Positions 1-12,180 of a stretch of 64,000 nt of DNA are shown piece after piece. Made by a program: the position numbers and the translations under genes. The notes beneath the pieces are model-generated. The model searched no databases. It had not been told where the DNA came from and saw only the letters and a list, made by a program, of their open reading frames with translations. The stretch lies in the NCBI RefSeq assembly GCF_032854445.1, contig NC_088303.1, positions 24,781,265-24,845,264 of the forward strand, given 5' to 3'. The stretch is from Liolophura sinensis. Lineage: Eukaryota; Mollusca; Polyplacophora; Chitonida; Chitonidae. The number at the start of each line of letters is the position of its first letter. The first letter of the stretch is position 1.

Positions 1-247
1 TCTTGAAGACAGCTGCATTGAATACTAAATCTGTGAATCTTGAATAGAACTTTTAAGAATTTTACTCCCCTGTTGAGATGTGGAGAGGTACTAACAGGAA
101 AATGTAGATGCGATGTAATTTGTCATCAGCACTAGATATTGCAAATATTCTAGGAATGATCATGTGGCTGTTAAGCATTCATGCAGGGAGGAACTAACTA
201 CGTCAGTTTTATTAATTTTCAAATTTCACACTTTAATGCCTTCACAG

Positions 248-287
248 ATGTTGCCACAGATAAGCGCGTAATTGATGGTATCATTGG
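248..287 (+). CDS. Possible 40-nt micro-exon
   Basis: A pyrimidine-rich stretch and CAG acceptor end at 247, and a strong GTGAGT donor starts at 288. The one frame open across the segment starts in phase 1 (G-AT would give Asp) and runs D-V-A-T-D-K-R-V-I-D-G-I-I before the donor. Its end phase is 2. The segment is short and has no known motif, so it may be a chance pair of splice signals. It lies upstream of the EGF exon on the same strand and would fit as an earlier exon of that gene, but nothing else ties them. Confidence 0.2.
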
Positions 288-3200
288 GTGAGTGACTTTG
301 AGTGGATTCGTGCTCAGTGAAAACGATGTGCCGTGTCACTTGTGGTGTCTTCTTTGTTGATATAGTAGGCGTTGTGCAGTATTTAAGATGTGTACCAAGA
401 AATGAATAAATAGCTATGTTTGTTTACACTCACTTCGTACAACAAGAGCAGTGTGACTATCATGTGATGATCTCACAAATTTTATCAAGTTGACTGACAT
501 GAAACCTGTACTGTACATAGTTATCTCTTAAACCTTCCCATTGCTTTGGCAAAAAGGCGTTAGTATTAGTAATAAACTTTTCAAGATACATTTGATAACA
601 TTGTTTTGCAACATACGATGTACCATAACATACAGTGGAAAGCGACCTTTAAAGAGAGAACATATCTGCGCTATATTAATTTTACAGATGAATTCAGTTT
701 TTTACATGTTTGGATCTTTGTTGCAAAACATGCGGTAATTTTTTTTTTATTGCTGATCTGCCTTTATTCCAAGCAGAGCTCATTCAGTACCTATTCTCAC
801 AGAGATTCCGGTCATACAGACATGAGTGAGAGAAATTCTTTCGTCTTTAGACATTTCAATGATTTTTTAAATGGTTTCTCATGTGAAGCTCTACTGTATA
901 CAATAGGATTTTTCCCGTGCCCGTGGGGGCTGTAGCTCCAAATACCAGGTTACACAATACTGTACTGGGAATCTATTGAGCGTGGAATAAGACACCCAAG
1001 AGTAAGCTTAGACTGACACTGTCTGATGTGTGAAGATCACAGCTTGTGAACTCTGGATGTTAAAGTACTACATATAGCAGAAATTCACAGAAGCTTTGAG
1101 GTTGCTAGCCATGGTTAAATTGATTCAGTCACAACAGTATGTGAAGAAACAAGGTTTACTGATGTATTGCTAAGTCACACACAATAGAGGTCTTGTTGAA
1201 GTGTAGTTGAATGTTGGAGTGTAGTGCAAACCATCTTTGTAAGGATGGCATTGAGTTAGTTTTGTATCACAGAAAATTAAAATGAGCTTTGTTTACAAGT
1301 TTATAACATACATGTTCTTTTCATAAAGCAAAATTTTTAATCATTTCAGGTAAACTTTTTAGTGTCACATTGTAATCAAAAGAACTGCAGCAATAGATTA
1401 AGTAGTTTTACGTTACAAACTCCATTTAAAAACAAATAGTTTCATAACTTTCTAACATTTGGTGCTATTGTAAATATGGGTGTTAGCTTTTCTTGGATTC
1501 TGGGCATGCAGAAACACTTATATTGGAGAACATTTAATGTTGGCTTAAGGGAAGGGCATATTTGTAACCATGGTTACTTGTGGTCAGTGAGCATTAATGT
1601 CAAGGTGATTTAGTGGCTAAATATGCTCAAGAAACAATGCAGTTGGAAAGTTTCTCCCTACAAGTACAGGGTTAACTGACTGCTTATGGTCCTCAGTAAT
1701 TATCATTTATTTATTTTGTCAGTATCAAGAGATTAGCAAATAAGTGACAAACAGAGAAGTATTTTGGCCTACTATTTCCTTTCATGAGAGAATGCATCTC
1801 CCAGTGATGAAATAAAAGCTGAAATATTGAGAAGCATTATCAGTCAGTTAGACATCCATGTAGAGCAACTCCTTTCTTTCCTGAACCAAGAAATTTAACA
1901 GTGGATTAGAATTTCTTGTATCATACAGAAAGGGATTTATAATAAACTAAAATATGCATGTTCAATTACGACAGGCCATAAGCCTATGAAAATATTTTGG
2001 TGAAATTGATATTATTTCCTGTTCAGCTAACTCTTTTGTCAAATGTTACGTACATGTATGTGTAGTGTATATGAAAAGTGCAGTACAACAGATTCTCTTT
2101 TTGTATAAACTGCTTTCTGAATTTAATTTGACTAAGCCAATAATGTCACACATTTATGTGATGACCTAGTGCTCAGAAATAATGACCTCTGGGTTTGTCA
2201 TTCATCAATCAAGTTGATTTATTGTCCAATTCCAAATTAGCTTATATATGTATGGATCATAGTTGTCGAAAACATAGAAATTATCCATTAATTAGAGGTA
2301 GTCTCGAAGAAAAATACGCCAAAAATTCCAGATATGTTTAATTATCTTTTTTATTTCACTGGAGGTGATTTTCTGGCTAATGGACCAAGCCGTAAACATG
2401 ATGACCTGAAGGTTCTACCTGTGGATATTAAAAGCTGTGAGCCTACATAACTGTGCTTGACGTGTGTATGAGAGGCTAAGGGTACCATTTAATTAATCAT
2501 CTGACTGACATGGACTTTTAATTGGTGGTCTGCATTCTATCTGATCCGTTGACACTTAACTGTGTGCGGCCTCCCACAGATAGGAAATTATTAATTTTGA
2601 CTGACTAGCACTACAGGAAACATGAAGCAAATCTGTCACATCATGTAATCAGGTGTGACATAAAGATATTATGTTATAACAGAGTAACATAGGAACATAA
2701 TAGAGTTATGTCTACTGTTCTACCATGTGCGCAGAAGTGTGAAAACATTAGTACCATTGTAGTCCTATGAGTCACAATCATGTCAGGGAAAGTTTTGAAA
2801 TTCGTTTATTCAAATTCTTCAAATTTGTCAGAAATAACCAGGCATGCCTGCTGTTTAAACTTTTAGGAAAGCGGTGGAATTACCCTCATCAAACCTATAG
2901 TTGTTCTGTGTCTAATATAACACTGACTGTGATTCAGTTGATACAATTACTAAGTCGATTGATGTTTAAAAAAAAGAAATTAAAAATTAATTTGAAGATT
3001 CTGTCTATAATAATGCCCTGAAAAATTAAGTTATTTTTGATTTGTCAGGGGATGTTTCTTGTATGATTGTCTTTATGTATTTTCACATGTCAAATGCGGC
3101 TCCTTGTTGGTATTCCATTTTACCAAACCTGTAGGACAAGAAAAGTGTTAAATTTCATTGAATTACCTGCTTCAGATAAAGATTTCAATTCAATCCTCAA

Positions 3201-5136
3201 AATGTCAAAATGGAAGGTGAAGTAGGTCAGAACAGCATGGATAATTTACCCCAGAAAGGGTTGACTTAATAGGATAAGTGTATTATAAGATGTCAGGCAA
3301 GCTTGTTCACATCGTTGAGGGATGTTTTACACACTGATGCGTACTGGAGAGCTGTGATGCTCTAAACACAACCTGTGAGTGATCTAAGATTGTGTGGTCG
3401 TTGTCATCGCATCATGGGTAGCTGAATGCCATCTGTCAAGTGGTGAATCCTCAATAGAGCCGTGGCTAAGTGGAGGCCATCCTCACAGATGCTCAGGAAA
3501 AGTGTTAATTATTCCACTTTTATTTGTTAATTGTTGACAATTGTTCTTTTCTAAATCTCTAACCTTTTCTGAAGAAGCGGTCTGGCACTTGTGTTTCTGC
3601 CTGGTCGGTCGTGCTTTAGGGACTGAGCTTCAAAGCTTGGACGGAATGCCCGGTGAATGGGACTCTTCTGGGCAGTTAACCCACTGGAATGTTGCAGCCA
3701 TTGTGTGTGCGAATTAGCCCGTATGCCACAGAGGGCATCTTGGTTTTTGAGGGTCATTAAAGAGAATCCTAGAGAAGACTGAATCTAATGCGGTCACGCT
3801 TGACCGCCACCCCCTGTTCCTAGACACACAGAGCTGTCGTTACCTGTGATTCTCAAACCCTTCAACCATACGTAGCCTTTAGACTGGAGGAGTTAACCAG
3901 GGACAAACTCAATATTGACCATCCTGTCTAAATACAGCCACACATGGAGAGGTGGACCTCTGCTCCGCGGACAAAACACCCCCCAATTAGCCCCGCTACA
4001 CCCCTGACATTTTCTTAGTAATCTCTGGCAGCCTAAAAGCTGTAATTTTCCCAAATAATTCAGGAAGATTTCTTTTTTCTCCCGTGACACACATAAATCA
4101 TTTCACACTTTTCTTTAAGGAATTCAAATGGCCATGTCCAGAGGGGATGCCATTAGCCTAGGGCAATTCACTGAGAAGTTGGAACGAGTTAGTCAAAGAC
4201 ACGTGCTATTGAATAGCATCATTGACGTGATCCCTTTATCCTGTCCCTTGCTATTGACACCATTGAAAACACTAATAAAGTTTATAGGTTTCTTTGTATG
4301 TGTTACATGACCTAGAGTTTGTTGGGTGCACATTTAAGTCTGAGTGGGTTAGTTTTTGGTTTTTGAGAAAAAATGTCCTTTCCAGATATGTAACCATGTT
4401 GATAATAGTCACATTATTTCTGTTTGGTCAACCACCATTTTGGTCAACCACCATTTTGCTTTGCCTTGTTTTATTTCGGCTTTAATTTACATTACTTTTA
4501 TGATGATTTGATCCTACCACGATGGTGTTTTCTTGTAGCACGTGGTAGTTTTTTGAAGAACTGATTTTATTTCTAGTAACTGTACATTGAACACTGCTGC
4601 ATTACTTGAACACCATACCAAAGATATCAGACACCATGACACCATGCCCGACCCAGTAAGAATCTATTTGTCAAAACAGACATTCATATACCAGCCGTCA
4701 ACCAATATGGGCGTTCCAGCTCAATAATCTCAAAGCCAGTTCCCAAAACAACATGTAACATAAACCACCAAAGAACTGAGAAAGTTTATACAGTACAAAA
4801 TTAGAATGGAATCAGGCAAAGAGAAGCAATCAGCAGCTTTCAGTGATGTTGGAAAGAGACAATGTATGTTCTAGGCAAATGGGTGCAATCAGCATGTTTA
4901 ATACATGACCAAAATCAGCATTTAAATACACCCATAGTTCACTGACAATGAGAAGGCCTGGCAGTAGAGAAGAACCACAATTACCAGTTGAAGTATTAAG
5001 CATGAACTGATGGAACGTGAGTCTGCAGATTACAAGGGTAACAGTTGTATCTACCACTGAACATTTGCAAAGTTTTGTAGATTATATATACAATAGTTTT
5101 TCTTGAAGATTGTTTTGGTCATTAAGAAGCATATAG
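288..5136. other. No gene recognised
   Basis: AT-rich sequence with short chance frames only. A GC-richer segment at 3560-4100 has open frames of 60-70 codons on the minus strand that show no motif. An 18-bp direct repeat (TTGGTCAACCACCATTT) is at 4425-4460. Confidence 0.6.
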
Positions 5137-5440
5137 AGTGAGTGAGTGCTTGGGGTTTAACGTCATACTTAACAATTTTTCAGTCCTATGGCAACGAAGG
5201 AGTCTGTAGAGTGCATGTAATGTGCCTCCTTGTTGCAGGACGGCTTTCCACCACTTTTTTATCTTCTGCTGTTTCACTGAGATGACTTACCGAAGGGAAG
5301 TAAGGCACCCACCCGAGCCATTATACTGATATGGGTCAACCAGTCGTTGCATTTCCTCTTAATGCTGAACACCAAATGAGGAAGCTAGGACTTCTTCTTT
5401 TAAGGTCTTAGGTATGACTCGACCCAGGAATGAGGGTTTA
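5137..5440 (-). mobile_element. SINE-like interspersed repeat, second family
   Basis: Begins with GAGTGAGTGAGTGCTTGGGG and runs through a 'GTCATACTTAACAATTTTTC' section, a 'GTGCCTCCTTGTTGCAGGAC' section and 'CATTATACTGATATGGGTCA' to a GACTCGACCCAGGAATGAGG end. I recall this sequence as a common dispersed repeat of molluscan genomes; as written the end resembles the reverse of a tRNA-related head, so the element probably lies on the minus strand with its GTGAGTGA-type tail on the left. Only one copy is in the window, so family status rests on recall. Confidence 0.55.
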
Positions 5441-5994
5441 TTTGGGTTGCTTGTTTACAATGTAGTTGATGATAGGCTTTATAATTCAGACGAACATGTA
5501 CACATTTTCTGAACTAGTTCATAACAGATTCATCACACGCCTTGTTGTAGTGAGCCTTGATTGTTTTTGTTAACGTTTAAGTTTTTTGACTTTGGTTGGC
5601 AGCGCTAAGGGTGAAATTCTTGATGCAGGTGACGTAACATGACAACTTTGGTGCACACCCTGTCTCAAAGCCGACTACTGTCAGACATGTTGATTAAGGC
5701 CACTCAGAGCCACACCTGTGTATCAAGGACATAAAGTAGTCTTGATTGTTGGAAGTTTACATTGGTTATGATTTCAGTGCATCTGGTATTTTTAGGGTCT
5801 TGATACCACAGGGATTATTGTTTTTAGAACTGCATGTTCAAGCATATCTCAAAAATATGTTTCTCCAAATTTAACAGCCAAGAACAGTAATTGTTTAGGT
5901 TATTCATTAAAGTCATACAAATATGTGATATTTGTCAGGTTGATTGTCTTTATACCCTTCTCAGTGAAGTTGGGTTGTCGTAAAATCACCCTGT

Positions 5995-6480
5995 CAGATT
6001 GTCGGTCTGCCTGTAGGCACAATTTTATCTGTGAATCTCTTCCGAAACTGTTGCGCTGATTTTGCGCTGATTTCTACTCTATGTGCATGCTTAAGTTTAA
6101 TGGCGAGTGGGTAATTGTTTTCATAATAACCCAAATTTAGGACTTTGTGTAAAACGTGTAGTGCTTTTCCATGTTTACAGATTTTTTTTTGCAGCTCTGT
6201 CTAAAATACTGAACGTATTTCCATGAAACTTAGTATGCACCTTTAATTACAATTGGGTAATTATTTTCATAATTACTCCTGTTCAAGTACTTAGTGCAGT
6301 ACTGGTGATGGATTTTCATGTACACAGATTTTTTTTCCATGCAACTCCTTCTAATGTATTTCACCAATTTGTCTACATATCTTTTATGTCGTGAACATCT
6401 ACGTGCTTAATTAGTTTTTATCCTTGGAAACGTTGGGGATTATCCTGATTGTGGTTTAACGTACATTTACATGTGGGCAA
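5995..6480. repeat. Degenerate tandem repeat, period about 147 bp
   Basis: GGGTAATTGTTTTCATAATA at about 6108 recurs as GGGTAATTATTTTCATAATT at about 6255, and AGATTTTTTTT followed by GCAGCTCTG or CATGCAACTCC recurs at about 6179 and 6327. Both pairs give a period of 147-148 bp. About three diverged units are visible. No coding content. Confidence 0.55.
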
Positions 6481-6681
6481 AACTAATTTTTGGGGGTTTA
6501 TTGCAAATTAGTGGACACCTTAGTTTTTATTTTTTCTGATGTTGAGAGGGATATGAATTTCTAGATGTAGATGTTTTTCAAGTTTTAGTTTTCTTTTTTA
6601 CCCTCCTCCAACATTGAAAAAAAAGTTTTATTTCATCCCTGAAATAACAATGCAAAGTGGTGCGACCTAACACATACAATT

Positions 6682-6940
6682 GGGGCCTCCGTGGCTCATT
6701 TGGTTAGCGCACAAGTGCAGCGTGATGACCCAGGAGTCTCTCACCAATGCGGTCGCTGTGAGTTCAAGTCCAGCTCATGCTGGCTTCCTCTCTGGCCTTA
6801 CGTGGGAAGGTCTGCCAGCAACCTGCGATGGTCATGGCTATGCCCGGTTTCCTCCCACCGTAATGCTGGCTGCTGTCATATAAGTGAAATATTCTTGAGT
6901 GCGGCGTAAAACACCAATCAAATAAAAAAATAAATAAATA
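6682..6940 (+). mobile_element. SINE (tRNA-derived), near full length
   Basis: Head GGGGCCTCCGTGGCTCATTT contains an A-box-like GTGGCTCA..GGTTAGCGC, and GAGTTCAAGTCC near 6760 is a B-box-like element, the two parts of an RNA polymerase III promoter. The body ends GTGAAATATTCTTGAGTGCG, GGCGTAAAACACCAATCAAA, then an (AATAAATA) tail. Imperfect flanking repeats ACACATACAAT (6670-6680) and ACACCTACAAAT (from 6940) suggest a target-site duplication that has drifted. Reference copy for the family in this window. Confidence 0.85.
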
Positions 6941-7013
6941 CACCTACAAATCTGGTACTTGACAAATAAGACAAGATATGGAGGAATCATATACCAAATA
7001 AATAACATAAGTC

Positions 7014-7040
7014 ATCAGGGTCCCTAAACGTAAAAGTAAT
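7014..7040 (+). repeat. Short dispersed motif, copy 1
   Basis: CAGGGTCCCTAAACGTAAAA followed by GTAAT. The same 25-base motif with one change is at 7852-7876. Confidence 0.35.
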
Positions 7041-7851
7041 ACCATATACCAAAACTGTTGGATACTTTGTAGGACAGGCAAATGTGACCAGTTTACCATG
7101 TAATAGTAATCATCCAACATAGAATCATCAGCATGGAGTAATTTGACAGTATTTTGTCAGTCATAATTAATTTTCAGTCTGTTATTAAAACTGTGTACGA
7201 AGTTTCCTCAGTTGAATGGAGATCTATATGAAATGATCAGACTTCAGTCTGTTAGCTTCCATATGCTACCAGTGCTTTATAATCAGAGATTATATACATA
7301 TCAGGTACATGCTAGTACTTTGGATAGGGTCCATTCACAAGTATGCCATTGTTTGTTTGTAAATGTTATAGTGTTTGACTGATATATCACTTGATCTGTC
7401 AAGCTGTACTCAGTTCAGGCATGTAGTTCACTGAAGTGTCTGTGCCACAGTCAACTAGTGGTGTTTGAACTGTTAACTTTTCTTTGTGTGAATATGATCT
7501 TTGAGGGGTATGGAATTTTGCTGACGTCATCAGACCAAATTCCTCATGTGTATGCAGTATTGAGGAATGACATGTATTGTACATACCTAATACACATTTA
7601 TACATGTAGTTATTCTCTCAGAACAATATAGAAGTAATGTATACATGTAGACTGGAATTTGATTGGAAAGTTCCCAAAAGTTTGATTTTGAAGGTGATAA
7701 TCTGTTTCTTGAGATATTTAATTTCTTGAATGCCTCTTGAGTTACAGAGAGTTAATATTCTTTCGGTACACATACACATCACATAAGTGCATCCAGCATC
7801 CCGTGTGCTCTGGCCTTCAAGGTCACTTTCAGAATCAATGGTAAAATCAAC

Positions 7852-7876
7852 AGGGTCCCTAAACGTAAAAATAATC
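7852..7876 (+). repeat. Short dispersed motif, copy 2
   Basis: CAGGGTCCCTAAACGTAAAA followed by ATAAT; near-identical to the motif at 7014-7040, 0.8 kb away. Flanks do not look alike, so this is a short match only. Confidence 0.35.
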
Positions 7877-8797
7877 TCCAGTGGCTGTATGTAATCATTT
7901 GTTGTAATCAAACAACATACAGCCAAAATTCTGTCCAAGGCTTTGTACTCACTTTCCTGATGTGGAGTTGAATTGTATGCTGAATTCCTAATAATAATGT
8001 TTCTGAAAGGGCTTTTTTATGTAATTGTTTCATTTCTTACAAGTCTATTTAGGGTCAACATACTTTATGATTTCACACTCTTTTCCCTTCTAACAAAAGT
8101 GTTATGAAAATGTAATCTTTGGTGCAGCTTTACTCAAAGCTTTTGTATTGTTGGAGATGAATGCTGTATTAACCATTATACATGGAGTGATAGTGTAGAA
8201 GCCACGAGGGGCAGTGTTAAGTGAAGTGAGGTGGTTGTTGACTCTGTCCCAGAAGCATCCTATATGATTGAATGATTGATAGATGGTGCTGTGAAGGAAG
8301 TAGGAGTGTGAAAGAGTCAAATGTGAAGAAGTGTGTGTAGACATGTATCTGGAATGGCCATCATTTGCTCTGACCTTATTAGACTGTCACTACAGGGCTG
8401 TGATTGTGACTGCTGGGCAATACCAGACTGTAACATGATACTATGGTAGACAAGTAGTGAAACAATACAAACTCTGACCTGGTAATAACTGGTATGTTAG
8501 CACTGAGGTTAAACATAGCTAAAGGATGCAACCCTGAAGTATTAAGAAAATATATGTCTGATGTAGAATTACATTAAAGCCATTTTGGAAAATAGTTTTG
8601 TAATTTTTACAAATCTGTTTCCATGCCACCTCTGCCAGTTTAAGAAGGTGCTATACAGGTATATCTATAATGCATCAAGATTAATTGCCTACAGTGTCTA
8701 TTTACAGATACCTGATAGCAGCAAGCTAGGTGTCAGTGAAATTTAATTAAAATATTGTCTTCATATATTATTTTATATAATACAGATGCTGTAATTC

Positions 8798-8997
8798 TTT
8801 AACCTTTTCACATGTTTGCAAGGTGTTTATTCAAGCAAATTCTGAGGGCATTATTCTGCATAGACTAGTAAAACTATACTTTTTGTGAAGCACTGACACA
8901 CACAAATCCAACCGGTGTATTTTTGTCTCCAAAATCAAATTAAAACCAGGCATAAATTGCATTGAAAGTTGGTTTTTCACATGCGAAAAGGTTGAGG
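8798..8997 (+). mobile_element. MITE-like element, copy 1
   Basis: Left end AACCTTTTCACATGTTTGCA and right end TTCACATGCGAAAAGGTTGA are inverted repeats of each other over about 14 bases. Between them are AAATTCTGAGGGCATTATTC, TGAAGCACTGACA and AAATTGCATTGAAAGTTGG. It has no coding capacity. At least three further copies occur in this window with the same order of blocks, which supports a non-autonomous DNA element of about 200 bp. Confidence 0.6.
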
Positions 8998-9721
8998 AAT
9001 GAAGAGTAATCTATTTTGGTGTCCCTGTGTTCCTGTGTAATTGAATGTACAGTATAAGTATGCTACAGTGGCATTCTGGTCACAAGATTCCTCTGCCCAT
9101 ATGGGATTGTCTGTCTCGACTCAACACTGTGTAAAAGCCTCAAATAATAGCTAACATCTAGCCTATTATTACCTGTCTCAATTGCAGACAGGTAACTTAG
9201 TGACTAAACCTGTTGTTGTTGTTGTGGCCTTTGTGAAGGTGATGTTTTTACTGCTTCACCGCACAATGACCCTGTTGTTCAGCTGTGCCCTCTCAGCTTT
9301 TTTGCTAGCTCTTGTGTGTAATTATGTTGTCATACCGTGAAAGCTTCCTCGTAATCAAACCGAATTAGGTTACTACTTGAGAAATTTTCAGGAAATTCCA
9401 CTTGCAGTTGGAGGCCGAAGGTTTGAGCACGTCATGCTGTGAAACACAGTCTTTCAATCCACGTGTATTTAAAGTTTTCACTCTGTTTTTGAGGCCATTT
9501 TATAAAAAAAATAACAAGCTTTGAAATTATTGGAAAAGGTATGTACTTGTAGTTCATTAAAAAACAGTTTATGTCTGAGAAGTCAGTACATTTGTAATAT
9601 AGAGTTGTAAATTTCATACAGTTCTAAACTACATGATGTGGAACATTTTATTAAAAAAAAAGGTGAAACAATTATTTTGGGGGTCAGGTCCTGTTGAGTT
9701 TTCTCTGAGATTGAAACAAAT

Positions 9722-9984
9722 TTATTGATTTATTTCATTGGCGTTGTACGCCATACTCAAGGATATTTCACTTATACGACGGCGACCAGCATTAGGGTGG
9801 GAGGAAACTGGGCAGAGCCCGATGGAAACCCATGACCATCTGCGGGTTTGCTGGTAGACCTTTCCACATATGGCCGGAGAGGAAGCCAGTATGAACTGGA
9901 CTTCAACTCACAGCGACTGCATTGGTGAGAGGCTCCCAGGTCACGCTGTGTTAGCGTGTTAACGAACTGAGCCACAGAGGCCCA
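9722..9984 (-). mobile_element. SINE, full length, with 14-bp target-site duplication
   Basis: Reverse-complement copy of the same family: ATTTATT-rich tail on the left, TTCACTTATACGACGGCGAC body, GACTTCAACTCACAGCGACT (B box), and GAGCCACAGAGGCCC head on the right. It is flanked by identical copies of AGATTGAAACAAAT at 9708-9721 and 9985-9998, the hallmark of LINE-driven retrotransposition. The exact duplication suggests a fairly recent insertion. Confidence 0.9.
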
Positions 9985-10678
9985 AGATTGAAACAAATGT
10001 GATAAAATATATTCAGTTATAAACAGATGTTACACCTAGAGTACATTTACATGAATTGGCCTTGCGATTATTATTTTGCAAAATGGAACGTCTATTTTGG
10101 CGGACGGCTGGCATACGTATATTTGTTTTGATGCAGAGATTCATACATGCAGTTAAAACTTATTTCGTTCCTGTTATTAAAAGATGAGTATTACAAATCA
10201 ACATGTTCAACATTTACTTCAACTTTGAGCATATTTATGAATGCATGCATATTGTGAAAATGTAGCACCACTCAGAGTGATAAAATTATACATTTTATAA
10301 ATTAAGACCTGAATATGACCAACACAATTCAGACTCCCTCTTACATGTATTTTCATATCAGGTATTATAAAACTTGTTAGTAAATTGTAAGGAAAATATC
10401 ATCCAAACAGTTGAGATAAGTATTGAAGTTTGCTTAATTGTGATGAGCTCGTGTAGCTGAGGCAACCAAGTGGAACACCTGTGCTAGTGGATAGCAGAGT
10501 GACAGCATCAAGACAAAAGTCATAAAGTGTGCAATTATTTCAGAACTGCCAGAGGGGACAGGCTGAGATTTTAGTATGTGGATGTAACTCTGATTGACCT
10601 TTCACCTTTTCTAAAGGTACTTAAACTTTAATGATCAGGATAGTGTTAAGTGATAAGGCATGAAATAAACACTTGAGA

Positions 10679-11258
10679 ATGGGAAAAGACCTGTGAGCTG
10701 AAGGGGAATTTACATAGTTGTATGTTAGGTTCTTATGAGGGAAAAGACGCGTTAGCTGAAGGGAGTTCACGTAGGGCTATGCTAGGTTCTTATGAGGGAA
10801 AAGATCCGTGATCTGAAAGGGAGTTCACATAGGGCTATGTTAGGCTCTTATGAGGGAAAAGACCCGTGAGCTAAAGGGGAGTTCACATTGGGCTATGTTA
10901 GGTTCTTATGAGGGAAAAGACCCGTGATCTGAAAGGGAGTTCACATAGGGCTATGTTAGGCTCTTATGAGGGAAAAGACCCGTGAGCTAAAGGGGAGTTC
11001 ACATTGGGCTATGTTAGGCTCTTATGAGGGAAAAGACCTGTGATCTGAAGGAGAGTTCACATAGTGCTATGTTAGGCTCTTATGAGGGAAAAGACCCGTG
11101 AGCTAAAGGGGAATTTACATAAGGCTATGTTAGGCTCTTATGAGGGAAAAGACCCGTGATCTGAAGGGGAGTTCACATAGTGCTATGTTAGGCTCTTATG
11201 AGGGAAAAGACCCATGAGCTAAAGGGGAGTTCACATAGGGCTATGTTAGGTTCTTGTG
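10679..11258. repeat. 58-bp minisatellite, about 10 units, alternating A/B types
   Basis: GGGAAAAGAC recurs at about 10684, 10742, 10799, 10857, 10915, 10973, 11031, 11089, 11147 and 11205 (steps of 57-58 bp). Units 3 to 10 alternate strictly between GTGATCTGAA (B) and GTGAGCTAAAG (A), also at 10205 being ATGAGCTAAAG in the last unit, so the working repeat is a 116-bp dimer. Last unit ends at TTCTTGTGGAGATC. Non-coding. Confidence 0.92.
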
Positions 11259-11691
11259 GAGATCAGCTTTAAGGAAAGATACAGTATGTGCTAAGATACT
11301 GTAAGCCTAATTGTCATTACAGAGTTTGAAAGTTTTTGATTTCCAAACTGCTGCAGATACATTAAAAAAATGAAAAATGTGTTTTATTGTTACTTCTTAT
11401 CATGTATGCACAGTTATATGTAAATGATTTTGTCTATTTTGTTATAAAGCTAAAATTTATGAACGTACTTGTATAGATAGATGATGTGTTTTGAATTGAG
11501 TCTCCTCAAAGTCATCTAGGATAAGCTGTGGAAGTACCAGTAGTACATGTGCTATTCTTTGAAGTATTGTGACATCTACCCTGTATATACAGCCTCATTT
11601 TCTACTGTTGTTCGTGACGACAGAAAAAATCCATCTGGCGACCAAAACCACCACATGTGGTAGTCCATTGGGCAACCCCCAATATCCATTG

Positions 11692-11935
11692 TCACGCCTT
11701 TGATTGGTAATTATCCAAAGCCTGACGAATTAAAGAGGAAGCTTGCACGCAGTTTACATCACTGTATGCTGGATATAAATGGTCCGCAAGCCAGCCGAGT
11801 CCCAACAGACCAGTCACAGAGCCCATGACAGCTGTGTTTACATGCTTCCACCGGACACTGGCTATCAAGTTTTGTATGTCTTTCACGCCCTTCCTTTGAA
11901 ACGTCTCAATTAGTTTGAGATAAGAGAAAAACAAT
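11692..11935 (-). CDS. Candidate terminal exon of an unknown small protein
   Basis: On the minus strand a CAG acceptor (TTTCGCAG) lies just before 11935, followed by an open frame to a TGA at 11692-11694. The frame has no ATG at its start (it begins within a codon, then Leu-Phe-Phe), so it reads as an internal or last exon of about 80 codons. It includes a hydrophobic stretch (AVMGSVTGLLGLGWLADHL) that could span a membrane, then a polar C-terminus ending SLIRQALDNYQSKA. Base composition is richer in GC than its surroundings. Its start phase (one base completing a codon) matches the GTATGC donor of the candidate exon at 16475-16690. I do not recognise the protein; an open frame of this length can also occur by chance here. 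Confidence 0.3.
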
Positions 11936-12180
11936 CTGCGAAATTAATTACTTATGTCTTCCCTATAAACCTAACAAAATAGGGATTTCTCGCAACTGTC
12001 AGTCTCACTGGAGAAGGTAATTGCACAGTGATACAGCTTTGCCTCCTTTGAACATCTACTGCGCGCACAGAGCTGGGAGTTTTGACAGTTTCGACGGCAT
12101 CTCAAGATTCGAACAAATTTCGACACAGCTTTGTCATTCTACCCAATGTGAATTCCACCAAACACGTGGCAATATCTCAG

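Larger units (their letters stand above)
6946..8797. other. No gene recognised
   Basis: Non-coding by eye. Holds the two short GGTCCCTAAACGTAAAA motifs and a perfect TGACGTCA (CRE-type) palindrome near 7522-7529. Confidence 0.6.

Noticed and set aside
606-935. 109-codon frame
   Set aside because: Non-ATG start, AT-rich, no domain or splice context.
6688-6775. tRNA gene
   Set aside because: A- and B-box-like motifs are present but belong to the SINE head; no full cloverleaf is formed and the same sequence recurs in the other copies.
6680-6909. Frames of about 70 codons, also at 9772-9996, 32250-32462 and 40130-40315
   Set aside because: These are translations of SINE copies, not genes.
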